Positions 1 to 6,145 of a stretch of 21,659 bases of DNA are shown here, in pieces. Source of the DNA: a virus; IMG/VR virus record IMGVR_UViG_3300025889_001090, positions 1 through 21,659 of that record; one strand, written 5' to 3'. Both the position numbers and the translations under genes were made by a program. The notes under the pieces were generated by a model, which had not been told where the DNA came from, did not search any database, and worked only from the letters and a program-made list of their open reading frames with translations. Position 1 is the stretch's first letter; the number at the start of each line of letters is the position of its first letter.

Positions 1-1
1 A

Positions 2-22
2 TACACGCCTGGCGGCGTTGTA
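2..22 (-). terminator. Hairpin after the leftward small-gene series, possible terminator
   Basis: Read leftward, the stop codon of the 37-aa gene is followed at once by an inverted repeat: TACACGCC (2-9) pairs with GGCGTTGTA (14-22) across the loop TGGC, giving 8 base pairs with one bulged T at position 19. The stem is GC-rich in an AT-rich setting and sits directly after a stop. The window ends before any U-tract can be seen, so termination is inferred from position and fold only. Confidence 0.45.
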
Positions 23-136
23 TTAGTTTAGGATCATATTGACGGTTAGGTATACTGCGGCTATGATGCCGGTGACTGCGGTTAACATTAAGCCGAACAC
101 GGCTACTTCGATGATTGATTTGATTGCTGTTTTCAT
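23..136 (-). CDS. 37-aa single-span membrane protein
   Basis: Function not recognised. The product has a short basic start (MKTAIKS) followed by one hydrophobic stretch from about residue 9 to residue 35, so it is probably an inner-membrane peptide. A longer open frame extends upstream to position 265, but that extension overlaps the better-supported 57-aa gene at 138-311. The ATG at 134-136 begins two bases after that gene's TAA, so I chose the short form. It is the last gene of the leftward series and is followed by a hairpin. Small single-span proteins in phages are sometimes holins or superinfection-exclusion peptides, but nothing here decides that. Confidence 0.55.
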   Translation of the reverse strand: MKTAIKSIIEVAVFGLMLTAVTGIIAAVYLTVNMILN

Positions 137-137
137 A

Positions 138-311
138 TTATAATTCTTTAAGCCATTTAGCGATTCCGTTATGGTATGCCTGCATCTCAGGAGATTCAGC
201 ACAGGTGTGAGCTGGGTTGATGGTTGATTGCATGATCCAGCGTCTTGAGAATGGTTCCCACACACGTTGTGTAGTCCATCCTTGGGTGTTAACAGGTTTG
301 AATGGTGACAT
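138..311 (-). CDS. 57-aa hypothetical protein
   Basis: Starts MSPFKPVNTQGW and ends IAKWLKEL. Soluble and rich in Trp and aromatic residues (W12, W19, W25, W53), with no signal peptide or membrane span. The reading frame is supported by its packing: its ATG lies two bases after the stop of the 29-aa gene (junction TAACTATG), and its TAA lies one base before the 37-aa gene. I do not recognise the family. The Trp and Arg content suggests a compact fold or nucleic-acid contact, but that is only a guess. Confidence 0.6.
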   Translation of the reverse strand: MSPFKPVNTQGWTTQRVWEPFSRRWIMQSTINPAHTCAESPEMQAYHNGIAKWLKEL

Positions 312-313
312 AG

Positions 314-403
314 TTATTTTGCTTTATAGTTTTCAATGATTATACTTAGTAACAGTCCGATGCGGATACTGCCAAGGACCAGGATTGTAATTGCTAGTAG
401 CAT
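314..403 (-). CDS. 29-aa hydrophobic micropeptide
   Basis: Starts MLLAITILVLGSIRIGLLL and ends ENYKAK: one membrane-spanning stretch with a short positively charged tail. It is very short, so the call depends on context. It sits exactly between two other leftward frames, with two-base gaps at both ends and the same TAACTATG junction on each side. Role unknown. Confidence 0.4.
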   Translation of the reverse strand: MLLAITILVLGSIRIGLLLSIIIENYKAK

Positions 404-405
404 AG

Positions 406-462
406 TTAGTGTTTCTTAATGATTAGTATTAATATTGTTATCAATGGTATTATCAATTCCAT
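406..462 (-). CDS. Possible 18-aa hydrophobic micropeptide
   Basis: The frame MELIIPLITILILIIKKH begins at the ATG complementary to 460-462 and stops two bases before the start of the 29-aa gene, with the same TAACTATG junction as the next gene downstream. It would form one short membrane helix with a basic end. In AT-rich DNA an open frame of this length can occur by chance, so this is tentative and could instead be a leader peptide or untranslated sequence. Confidence 0.22.
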   Translation of the reverse strand: MELIIPLITILILIIKKH

Positions 463-486
463 ATCGTAGTCTATCTGCTTTAAGGC

Positions 487-499
487 AAGCCAAAGGCTT
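487..499 (-). terminator. Short hairpin at the stop of the 73-aa gene
   Basis: AAGCC (487-491), AAA, GGCTT (495-499) forms a perfect 5-bp stem with a 3-base loop, overlapping the stop codon of the leftward 73-aa gene. No U-tract follows. It may be a weak attenuator or processing site, or chance. Confidence 0.2.
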
Positions 500-719
500 A
501 CTCGTTGATGAGTAAACCTTTAGCAAAGCTTGGTACATTATTAGTAGCTGTGTATGATTTGTATTTAGCAAAACAGTCCATAGCTTCTAGTTTTTCTTTG
601 TTAGTGTTGTATACTTCATCATGATTGTATTTAAACACTTGACCTTTGGTATTAGTGAATTCAATTGTTACATTTTTACCCACTAATGATTTTCTGATAA
701 CGAATCTTTTTGTTTTCAT
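498..719 (-). CDS. 73-aa hypothetical phage protein
   Basis: A small charged protein with no membrane span or signal peptide. The N-terminal half looks like a beta hairpin (KNVTIEFTNTKGQVFKYNHDE), followed by a helical stretch with a Cys and aromatics (MDCFAKYKSYT) and a C-terminal PSFAKGLLINE. I recall similar small proteins in phages of marine Bacteroidota, always of unknown function. The start ATG follows an A/T-rich leader with no Shine-Dalgarno sequence, as expected for a Bacteroidota host. The roughly 80 bases upstream are very AT-rich and probably hold its promoter. Confidence 0.7.
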   Translation of the reverse strand: MKTKRFVIRKSLVGKNVTIEFTNTKGQVFKYNHDEVYNTNKEKLEAMDCFAKYKSYTATNNVPSFAKGLLINE

Positions 720-800
720 AATTATTAATTTAAGTTATTTATTTATTTGTTACATTTATATTATCTAATTATACTCGTATTAAGTCTGTAAATTTATTTT

Positions 801-1007
801 TTATATTATATTAAAGAAGTTTTTATTGTATGTTTTTATATTTAAATAATAATATGGAAAATCATTTAAGTATATTATTTTATTAAATGGAATTAATTGT
901 ATTTGATATGAATGTTTTGGATTTATTATAAATTTATTTTTAGATAATAATTGAAATTGAATATTGTTATTGTTTAAATAATTAATTAATTTTTTAGATT
1001 GTGACAT
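801..1007 (-). CDS. 68-aa Asn/Ile/Tyr-rich hypothetical protein
   Basis: Starts MSQSKKLINYL and is dominated by N, I, Y, F and K, as forced by DNA of only about 15-20% GC. In DNA this AT-rich, TAA and TAG codons are frequent, so an uninterrupted 68-codon frame is itself some evidence of coding. There is no membrane span or recognised motif. The start lies just left of an AT-rich inverted repeat (1011-1035) that could carry its promoter. Base composition is far more AT-biased than the rest of the window, which suggests a different origin or relaxed selection. Function unknown. Confidence 0.45.
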   Translation of the reverse strand: MSQSKKLINYLNNNNIQFQLLSKNKFIINPKHSYQIQLIPFNKIIYLNDFPYYYLNIKTYNKNFFNII

Positions 1008-1010
1008 GGT

Positions 1011-1035
1011 ATATATATTTTAAATTCATATATAT
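1011..1035. promoter_or_regulatory. AT-rich 8-bp inverted repeat in the divergent region
   Basis: ATATATAT at 1011-1018 is mirrored by ATATATAT at 1028-1035 around TTTAAATTC. It lies four bases upstream of the leftward 68-aa gene and just left of the GC-rich island. A promoter or operator, or an easily melted element, is plausible. The simple alternating sequence means chance is also possible. Confidence 0.3.
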
Positions 1036-1040
1036 TATCT

Positions 1041-1196
1041 ACACAACAACGTAGAGTGTCTGCACTGCGCAGAACGATGCGTCCAGCCGCGGGTGAGGTG
1101 GTCGCCCTGTAGAGACGTGAGGTGTCCGTAGCTAGTCTGCCAAAACCTAAAACATTTCCAGGCTTACAGCCAAAATAGGGCCCGGTGGGGTTTTTT
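1041..1196 (+). ncRNA. GC-rich island, candidate structured RNA
   Basis: Positions 1041-1140 are 60% GC by direct count, set between DNA of 15-20% GC on the left and about 30% on the right, with no convincing reading frame. Three helices can be drawn: 1059-1063 with 1069-1073; 1078-1083 with 1114-1119; and, nested in the second, 1091-1096 with 1102-1107 (loop GGTGG). The last two use G-U pairs that exist only if the plus strand is transcribed. The octamer GTGAGGTG occurs twice (1093-1100 and 1117-1124). A G-rich segment and six Ts (1191-1196) close the island, as at an RNA 3' end. Family unknown; it does not fit a tRNA. It could instead be a protein-binding site such as an origin or packaging site. 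Confidence 0.4.
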
Positions 1197-1229
1197 AAGT
1201 GACTTTCCTTTTTGTACCGCGCAACGAGA

Positions 1230-1248
1230 TTTGTAGGTATAATACAAA
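1230..1248. promoter_or_regulatory. Dyad TTTGTA-N7-TACAAA around TATAAT
   Basis: A perfect 6-bp inverted repeat (1230-1235 and 1243-1248) flanks GGTATAA and overlaps TATAAT at 1238-1243. Dyad symmetry over a -10-like box in the divergent intergenic region is what an operator-promoter looks like. Regulator and transcription direction are unknown. Confidence 0.35.
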
Positions 1249-1295
1249 GACTCTATATTTCTCATAACTAAAAAAAACAACACTGATGAAAAACG

Positions 1296-1336
1296 TGACA
1301 TTAGGCTATTATATAATATATTTAAGGCTATTGTCA
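1296..1336. promoter_or_regulatory. Repeat-rich AT element upstream of the rightward genes
   Basis: Holds AGGCTATT twice in direct orientation (1303-1310 and 1325-1332), a 12-bp palindrome TATTATATAATA (1307-1318) between them, and TGACA/TGTCA arms at 1296-1300 and 1332-1336. It lies 55-95 bases before the first rightward gene, so a promoter region with a regulator site is plausible. No Bacteroidota -33/-7 pair is clear enough to name. Confidence 0.3.
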
Positions 1337-1390
1337 TGATTTTAAACGATGCCATATGTGTGTGATTAATAGAGTGTAAACAAGACTATT

Positions 1391-1621
1391 ATGGGACAGA
1401 AGTTATCGCCTAAGGCTGCAAAGGCAAAGGCTGAAAGAGATCTGGCATACGCTAAGACAGAGAGAAGGGCAACGATGAAGGCGGAGAACCAGAGAAAAAG
1501 AAGGGCCGCAAAGAAGAAAGGGCAGAATATAGACGGTATGGATTACGACCATAACCGTAAGAGGTTCGTTTCTGTGAGAACAAACAGGAGTGCAACTAGA
1601 ACTACAAACAATACAAAGTAA
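1391..1621 (+). CDS. 76-aa highly basic protein, first rightward gene
   Basis: Lys/Arg-rich and probably helical over residues 1-45 (KAAKAKAERDLAYAKTERR, then KAENQRKRRAAKKKG), followed by a more ordered tail containing DYDHNRKRFVSVRTNRSA (about residues 51-68). I recall similar small basic proteins with a DHN-x-KRFVSVxTNRS tail in marine phages, with no established function. The tail loosely recalls the end of HNH-type motifs, but the catalytic context is missing. The charge suggests DNA or RNA binding, or packing inside the head. Its TAA shares a base with the next ATG (TAATG), so it is translationally coupled to the virion protein at 1621. Confidence 0.75.
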   Translation: MGQKLSPKAAKAKAERDLAYAKTERRATMKAENQRKRRAAKKKGQNIDGMDYDHNRKRFVSVRTNRSATRTTNNTK

Positions 1622-2262
1622 TGGGTAGGATAGAGAATTACGATAACGACAGTGGTATATCTAATCAGGATAGATTATTTGGGACTAGCTACGAAGGCAT
1701 CGTAGATGGTAAGCCTGTGTACAAGACAAAGAACTACTTGATGGGTGAGGTGATTAGTAAGGTTGTATCACAAGTTGAATCAGCTGGTGATAGATGGGAT
1801 GTTATATCTTACAAGTTTACGCCACAGATGGTACATGACCTAGGTGATGCTGGAAGTGGGGTTCTTGATTTGGATCCTTCATCAAGTGGTAACAACAAGC
1901 ATTGGGTTTTAATTCCCGGTGTGGCTAATAAAATATTATGTATTTCTAATATAATTTTTTATCTTAAAAGTGCATCTACAGTACCAGATGCAACGTATTT
2001 ACTTTCTTTAGCTTCGTATAGTTCTGGATTCACTGCAAATCCAGGCAACATATTATACAATTGGTATATTTATATTAGTGAGATTCATAATATTGAGCAA
2101 GATTTTTACATAACTTCTGGATCTCCTATTGGAGATTATTATTATTTAGTTGGAAAACCATTGATGCTTAGGGTTCAAAACTCAGAACTTATGACAGAAG
2201 GAGACAACGAAATTGGGATATGGATAGAGTATAAGTACTTAGATTTTAATACAGACTTTTAA
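1621..2262 (+). CDS. 213-aa putative virion (tail or baseplate-type) protein
   Basis: The first 45 or so residues (MGRIENYDNDSGISNQDRLF...) match the opening of the proteins at 2262 and 9318 in pattern: M-[AG]-R-[IL]-[DE]-x-Y, an Asp about residue 17, then [LF]-x-G-[ST]. This suggests a shared anchor for attachment to the virion. The rest is Ser/Tyr/Ile-rich beta-type sequence without enzyme motifs, ending EIGIWIEYKYLDFNTDF. It resembles a short tail-associated adhesin or decoration protein. The gene is joined by one-base TAATG overlaps to the basic protein before it and the large fibre after it, so all three are probably one transcript. Confidence 0.65.
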   Translation: MGRIENYDNDSGISNQDRLFGTSYEGIVDGKPVYKTKNYLMGEVISKVVSQVESAGDRWDVISYKFTPQMVHDLGDAGSGVLDLDPSSSGNNKHWVLIPGVANKILCISNIIFYLKSASTVPDATYLLSLASYSSGFTANPGNILYNWYIYISEIHNIEQDFYITSGSPIGDYYYLVGKPLMLRVQNSELMTEGDNEIGIWIEYKYLDFNTDF

Positions 2263-5200
2263 TGGCTAGATTAGATACATATAAGAGAGACACAGAGATA
2301 AACGGTTTAGATTTCTTAGCTGGATCTTCGTATGTGACCACTGGTATTAATGGTCCGATATACGAAACCACTAAGTTCTCTATGCTAGATTTAGCTAGGT
2401 TCTTTGGTAGCTATACGAATATAAATGGGTTTACGTATGACATAGCCCAGATGTATCAAGATATACAGAACAACATAAGTTCTTTGGCGTCGGTAAGTGT
2501 AAGTATAACAGCTTTGACTGATGCAACACAAGCATTGGCTCAGGTTGATATAGATCTACAAACAGCTTTCTCTAATGGTATTAGTGCTGCCGTGTCTGAG
2601 ATTAACTTAACACTTACATCGTTATCTAATGCTGACTTAGCCTTAGCAAGTGTTGTAACTAATTTAGAGACATCATTTACTACACAGCTCACACAAGCTG
2701 TTTCTACGATTAACACAGAGCTTGTATCACTTACTACCGCGGACTCTGCTTTAGCTACTTCTATAACAGAACTTGAGACAACGTTTAATACGGATCTAAC
2801 AGCCGCTGTAGCTACAATAAACACCGAACTCACTACATTATCAACAGCGGACTCTGCGCTTGCTACGTCGATAACAGAACTAGAAACTACATTTACAACA
2901 GACCTAAGCGAAGCTGTTGCAACTATAAATACAGAACTTACTACGCTATCTACGGCGGACGAAGCATTAGCCACTAGTATAACTACGCTAGAAACCACGT
3001 TTACAACTGACTTGGCTACGGCAAACGCGGCCATAACAAACGAGGCTACAACAAGGGCAGCGGCTGATTTAGCAGAGGCTACAGCTAGACAAGCCCTTGA
3101 GACGTCTTTAACTACACAGATAGGTGTTGTAAGTGCTGCTGTTACCTCAGAGCAAACAGCTAGGACTACGGCTGATGAAGCTATAGCTGAAGATATAACA
3201 ACACTTACCGCTGCTATAGCAAACGAAACAACAGCTAGGACAGCGGCAATAACCACAGTTAACCAAGCCATCGTAGATGAAGCATCGGCTAGAACTACAT
3301 CTGATACCACGCTTAACACAGCTATATCTGTAAAACCTAATATATTTAGGCAACCATCGGCGCCGGCGGTCACAGAACCTGTAGGTAGTGTATGGTACGA
3401 TACTGACGACAACAACAAGACTTATGTATTAGTTGCTGGTACGCCAAGGGTTTGGACAGCAACTGATGACGCTAGGATCGGAGCCACAATAACTTCACTT
3501 GCTACAGCGCAAGAGTCAATAGGTACGTTATCTACAAACTTAAGCTCAGAGGCAACTAAAATAACAAAGCTTCAAGCCCAATATACGTTTGATGCTAGTG
3601 GTGATGTAAACGGTTTAGCTAGTGGCGCGATCGTATCTAACGCGGTTAACGATGCTTACTCATCTGCTGTAGCTGACGCTGGAAGTGCTACCGCCACCGC
3701 TATAACAAACTTGTCTGCCACTATATCTAAGGTATATAGGCAAGACGCAGAGCCAACTGGTACAATACCGACAAACTCCATATGGTATGATACTAACGAT
3801 GGAAACAAAAGCTACGTATACAACGGTAGCGCTTGGATATATACTGTGGATGCTACGCTTGCAACTACAGCATCGGTTAGTACTGTTCAGAGCGCAGTTA
3901 ATGATATAAACGGTAATTTAAATGCTCAGTATGGTTTAAAGGTTTCAGCTGGTGGTGCTATCGCTGGTATGACTTTATCTGCTAGTGCTACAGACGCAGG
4001 GGCAACCTCAGCGGTTGTTTTCCAAGCGGATCAATTCAACATAAAGACAGACAGTGGAACTAAAACGCCTTTTAGCGTATCAGGTGACACTGTAACCATG
4101 TCTAATGTGGTTGTAGCTGGTACAGTATCTATAGGTGGAACTACGGCATCTACGTTGGTTTCAAACGCATCTATAGGTGCTACAGCGATACAACCTAGCG
4201 ACAACATATCAGCACTTACAAACGATGCTGGATTTCAAAACTCAACACAGGTTAACGCTGCTGATAAAACAGACGGAACTGTTGCTGGTTGGAGTATAGA
4301 CTCAAACTATATTTGGTCTGGTACCAAGCAAACAACAAACGGGTACTCAACGTCTGGTATAACAATGTTTAATGGTGGAGCTATAAGAACCCCACAATTT
4401 TATATCGATCATACAAATGGTAACGCGTATTTTAAAGGAACTATAACCGTTGGTGAAACAATACTAACAGAGACTAATACTTTAAACGTTAACACAACTA
4501 AAACAGATGTTGGTCTAGGAAACGTAGACAACACGTCTGATGCTACTGTTCTTGCAAACGCAGCAACAGCTGCCAATAGCGCAACTAAAACAGCTGGAGC
4601 AGTTGGACCTGTAACTATAACCGCTACATCGCTTTATCAAGGAGCTGGTAACTTTGGCAATGCAGACACTGGTTTCTTCTTAAACAACGAAGGTAAGTTT
4701 TCGTTAAAAGACAAACTAACTTTTGATGGAACGAGTTTGACTGTTAACGGTAGTGGTACTTTCACTGGTTCTCTTTCTGGTGCTAGTATAACTGGAGCAA
4801 CTGGAACTTTTTCAGGAGCTTTTTCAGCCGGTAACATAACTATAAATGCATATGCTACACCTTCAATCGATCTAGAGTATGATGGATCTGGCGGAAGTAG
4901 ATATATAAACTTCAGAGATGCCTCTAACAACATAGCTGCTCAGTTAGCTTACAACAATACTGGTAGTTATTTTTCTATAGCTGGTTCAACAAAAGATATT
5001 CAAATATCACCAGGTACTGGAAAGGAAGTTAAGATATTCAACAATGTAAGGTTAGCAAACGCAGGAACGCCAAATATACTATTAACAGATCTTACGACGT
5101 ATCATTCATATACTGGTTCAGTATCAAACACGCTACAAAAGCACTACCAAAAATTACCAGGAGGCGTGATAATGCAGTGGGGTTACCAAAGCGGTTCTTC

Positions 5201-5384
5201 ATCGCCTGTATCTGTAACGTTTCCACTTACTTTCCCTAGCGCGTGTAGATCAGTATCTGTAACTACGGATAGAACAACTGCTAGTGGTAGTGGTACAAAC
5301 TACGCTTATAGTTTGTCTACAACTGGATTTACAGCCGTTGTAGATTCAGCATATGACTTTTGGTGGATAGCTTTTGGCGATTAA
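2262..5384 (+). CDS. 1040-aa tail fibre with coiled-coil repeats and gp53-like tip
   Basis: Domains in order: residues 1-50, the same N-terminal module as at 1621 and 9318; residues 85-264, five tandem 36-residue repeats (consensus near L-S-T-A-D-S-A-L-A-T-S-I-T-x-L-E-T-x-F) expected to form a trimeric coiled coil; about 265-355, Ala/Thr-rich segments with recurring E-x-x-A-R; two copies of an F/Y-RQ...WYDT-[DN]-[DG]-N-K-[TS]-Y-V module starting at residues 361 and 491; a long beta-rich shaft; and about residues 960-1040, a tip with GGVIMQWG, VTFPLTFP and a final WWIAFGD, which resembles the C-terminal domain of gp53-like tail fibres. It likely binds the host surface. The tail assembly chaperone-like gene follows directly. 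The long antisense frame across the repeats is an artefact of the repeat composition. Confidence 0.85.
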   Translation: MARLDTYKRDTEINGLDFLAGSSYVTTGINGPIYETTKFSMLDLARFFGSYTNINGFTYDIAQMYQDIQNNISSLASVSVSITALTDATQALAQVDIDLQTAFSNGISAAVSEINLTLTSLSNADLALASVVTNLETSFTTQLTQAVSTINTELVSLTTADSALATSITELETTFNTDLTAAVATINTELTTLSTADSALATSITELETTFTTDLSEAVATINTELTTLSTADEALATSITTLETTFTTDLATANAAITNEATTRAAADLAEATARQALETSLTTQIGVVSAAVTSEQTARTTADEAIAEDITTLTAAIANETTARTAAITTVNQAIVDEASARTTSDTTLNTAISVKPNIFRQPSAPAVTEPVGSVWYDTDDNNKTYVLVAGTPRVWTATDDARIGATITSLATAQESIGTLSTNLSSEATKITKLQAQYTFDASGDVNGLASGAIVSNAVNDAYSSAVADAGSATATAITNLSATISKVYRQDAEPTGTIPTNSIWYDTNDGNKSYVYNGSAWIYTVDATLATTASVSTVQSAVNDINGNLNAQYGLKVSAGGAIAGMTLSASATDAGATSAVVFQADQFNIKTDSGTKTPFSVSGDTVTMSNVVVAGTVSIGGTTASTLVSNASIGATAIQPSDNISALTNDAGFQNSTQVNAADKTDGTVAGWSIDSNYIWSGTKQTTNGYSTSGITMFNGGAIRTPQFYIDHTNGNAYFKGTITVGETILTETNTLNVNTTKTDVGLGNVDNTSDATVLANAATAANSATKTAGAVGPVTITATSLYQGAGNFGNADTGFFLNNEGKFSLKDKLTFDGTSLTVNGSGTFTGSLSGASITGATGTFSGAFSAGNITINAYATPSIDLEYDGSGGSRYINFRDASNNIAAQLAYNNTGSYFSIAGSTKDIQISPGTGKEVKIFNNVRLANAGTPNILLTDLTTYHSYTGSVSNTLQKHYQKLPGGVIMQWGYQSGSSSPVSVTFPLTFPSACRSVSVTTDRTTASGSGTNYAYSLSTTGFTAVVDSAYDFWWIAFGD
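2514..3053 (+). repeat. Five tandem 108-bp repeats inside the fibre gene
   Basis: Five in-frame units of 108 bp encode 36 residues each (protein residues 85-264). Units three and four are most alike (LTTADSALATSITELETTF and LSTADSALATSITELETTF); the first and last have diverged. The unit length is constant across all five copies, which points to growth of the fibre shaft by duplication. Confidence 0.8.
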
Positions 5385-5394
5385 ATAACAAAAT

Positions 5395-5775
5395 ATGATA
5401 TATTACGCTACATACAACGAACAAGGAGATTACACTGGATTCTATACAGAAGAGATACATGGTGACAATATACCAACACCTAATATACAACTAACTGAGG
5501 ATCAATGGCTTGAGGCTAACAACTCTAGATGCAAAGTTATAAATGGCGAGCATACGCAAAATCCTATCACAGAAGAAGAGTTAATTGAAGTAAAGTATAT
5601 TAGATTTAGGGCTGAAAGAGATTTTCTTTTAAAGGAAAGTGACTGGACACAGTTTAATGATTCACCACTTTCTGCAGAGAAAAAAGCAGAGTGGGCCGTG
5701 TATAGACAAACATTAAGGGATTTACCAAATACAGTGGACATAAATAACATAGTATACCCAATTAAGCCAATTTAA
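5395..5775 (+). CDS. 126-aa tail assembly chaperone-like protein
   Basis: The C-terminal half carries R-x-x-R-D-F-L-L-x-x-S-D-W-T-Q, then SPLSAEKKAEWAVYRQTLRDLP (about residues 70-112). This combination is the hallmark of the phage tail (fibre) assembly chaperone families found after fibre genes. The N-terminal half (MIYYATYNEQGDYTGFY) looks like the beta module that often precedes it. It is probably a cytoplasmic helper for folding or trimerising the 1040-aa fibre encoded ten bases upstream. The start follows an A-rich gap with no Shine-Dalgarno sequence. Family assignment is from motif memory; the position supports it. Confidence 0.7.
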   Translation: MIYYATYNEQGDYTGFYTEEIHGDNIPTPNIQLTEDQWLEANNSRCKVINGEHTQNPITEEELIEVKYIRFRAERDFLLKESDWTQFNDSPLSAEKKAEWAVYRQTLRDLPNTVDINNIVYPIKPI

Positions 5776-5778
5776 TTT

Positions 5779-5792
5779 CACAAGATATTGTG
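5779..5792 (+). promoter_or_regulatory. Small dyad CACAA-GATA-TTGTG
   Basis: A perfect 5-bp inverted repeat with a 4-base loop begins four bases after the stop of the assembly chaperone-like gene. It overlaps the start of the TGTGTAATA leader element. It could be a weak terminator for the upstream genes or an operator for the downstream ones. Confidence 0.25.
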
Positions 5793-5832
5793 TAATATAT
5801 ACATAGGTTAACCACTAATAATACCAAAACCA
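5789..5832 (+). promoter_or_regulatory. Leader element, copy 1 (TGTGTAATA)
   Basis: TGTGTAATA at 5789-5797 lies exactly 44 bases before the ATG at 5833. The same nonamer lies exactly 44 bases before the ATG at 19530, and the sequence between shows further similarity in the same order (an AGGT box, then TAACCA versus TAATCA). This is one of the few real intergenic gaps in the rightward block. A phage promoter with a conserved 5' leader is the simplest reading. Confidence 0.45.
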
Positions 5833-6117
5833 ATGACTTATTTTTACAGAACCGTTACGACGTCTCAAGGAGATGGTCGTATCCCAGAAGAAACCAGGAA
5901 GCTATGGGAAGCTATCATCGAAAAAAAGAACTGGAGAATTGTTCAATTACCAAACCAATACTACCAAGCCGAGTACCACGATGGCGAAGTCTGGAAGGAT
6001 GTAACAAGACGCGAAACAATTGAAAGTTGTGAAGCAGCAATTGATGCATCAATAGATTTCTACAAGCGTAGACTTGAACTGGCTAAAGGACCAGTTGTAG
6101 TAAAAACCTTTGAATAA
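5833..6117 (+). CDS. 94-aa hypothetical protein
   Basis: Soluble, mixed-charge protein: a short beta start (MTYFYRTVTTSQGDGRI), a helix (PEETRKLWEAIIEKK), a two-strand stretch with several aromatics (WRIVQLPNQYYQAEYHDGE) and a C-terminal helix (ESCEAAIDASIDFYKRRLE). I do not recognise the family with confidence. It follows the shared leader element and precedes groEL by 28 bases, so it may be the first gene of the chaperonin transcript. Whether it is a chaperonin cofactor or simply a neighbour cannot be told from the sequence. Confidence 0.7.
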   Translation: MTYFYRTVTTSQGDGRIPEETRKLWEAIIEKKNWRIVQLPNQYYQAEYHDGEVWKDVTRRETIESCEAAIDASIDFYKRRLELAKGPVVVKTFE

Positions 6118-6145
6118 ACCATAGCCACTTAATAAATTTAATATA

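Noticed and set aside
1041-1140. tRNA or tmRNA in the GC-rich island
   Set aside because: No acceptor stem, T-loop (GTTCGA-type) or CCA-proximal pairing could be drawn.
1164-1355. A 63-codon minus-strand frame in the divergent region
   Set aside because: It runs through the T6 tract, the TTTGTA/TACAAA dyad and the AGGCTATT repeats, has no recognised motif and changes composition along its length; regulatory DNA explains the region better, though a real gene is not excluded.
1551-1600. HNH endonuclease in the 76-aa basic protein (DYDHN...RTNRS)
   Set aside because: Only a loose resemblance to the tail of HNH motifs; the remaining catalytic and zinc-binding residues are absent.
2514-3053. CRISPR-like array
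   Set aside because: The repeats are in-frame 108-bp coding units without spacers and belong to the fibre protein.
2540-3418. A 292-codon open frame on the minus strand inside the first fibre gene
   Set aside because: It is a shadow of the low-complexity Ala/Thr/Ser repeats; its product is mostly V, A and S, and the plus-strand protein has clear domains throughout.
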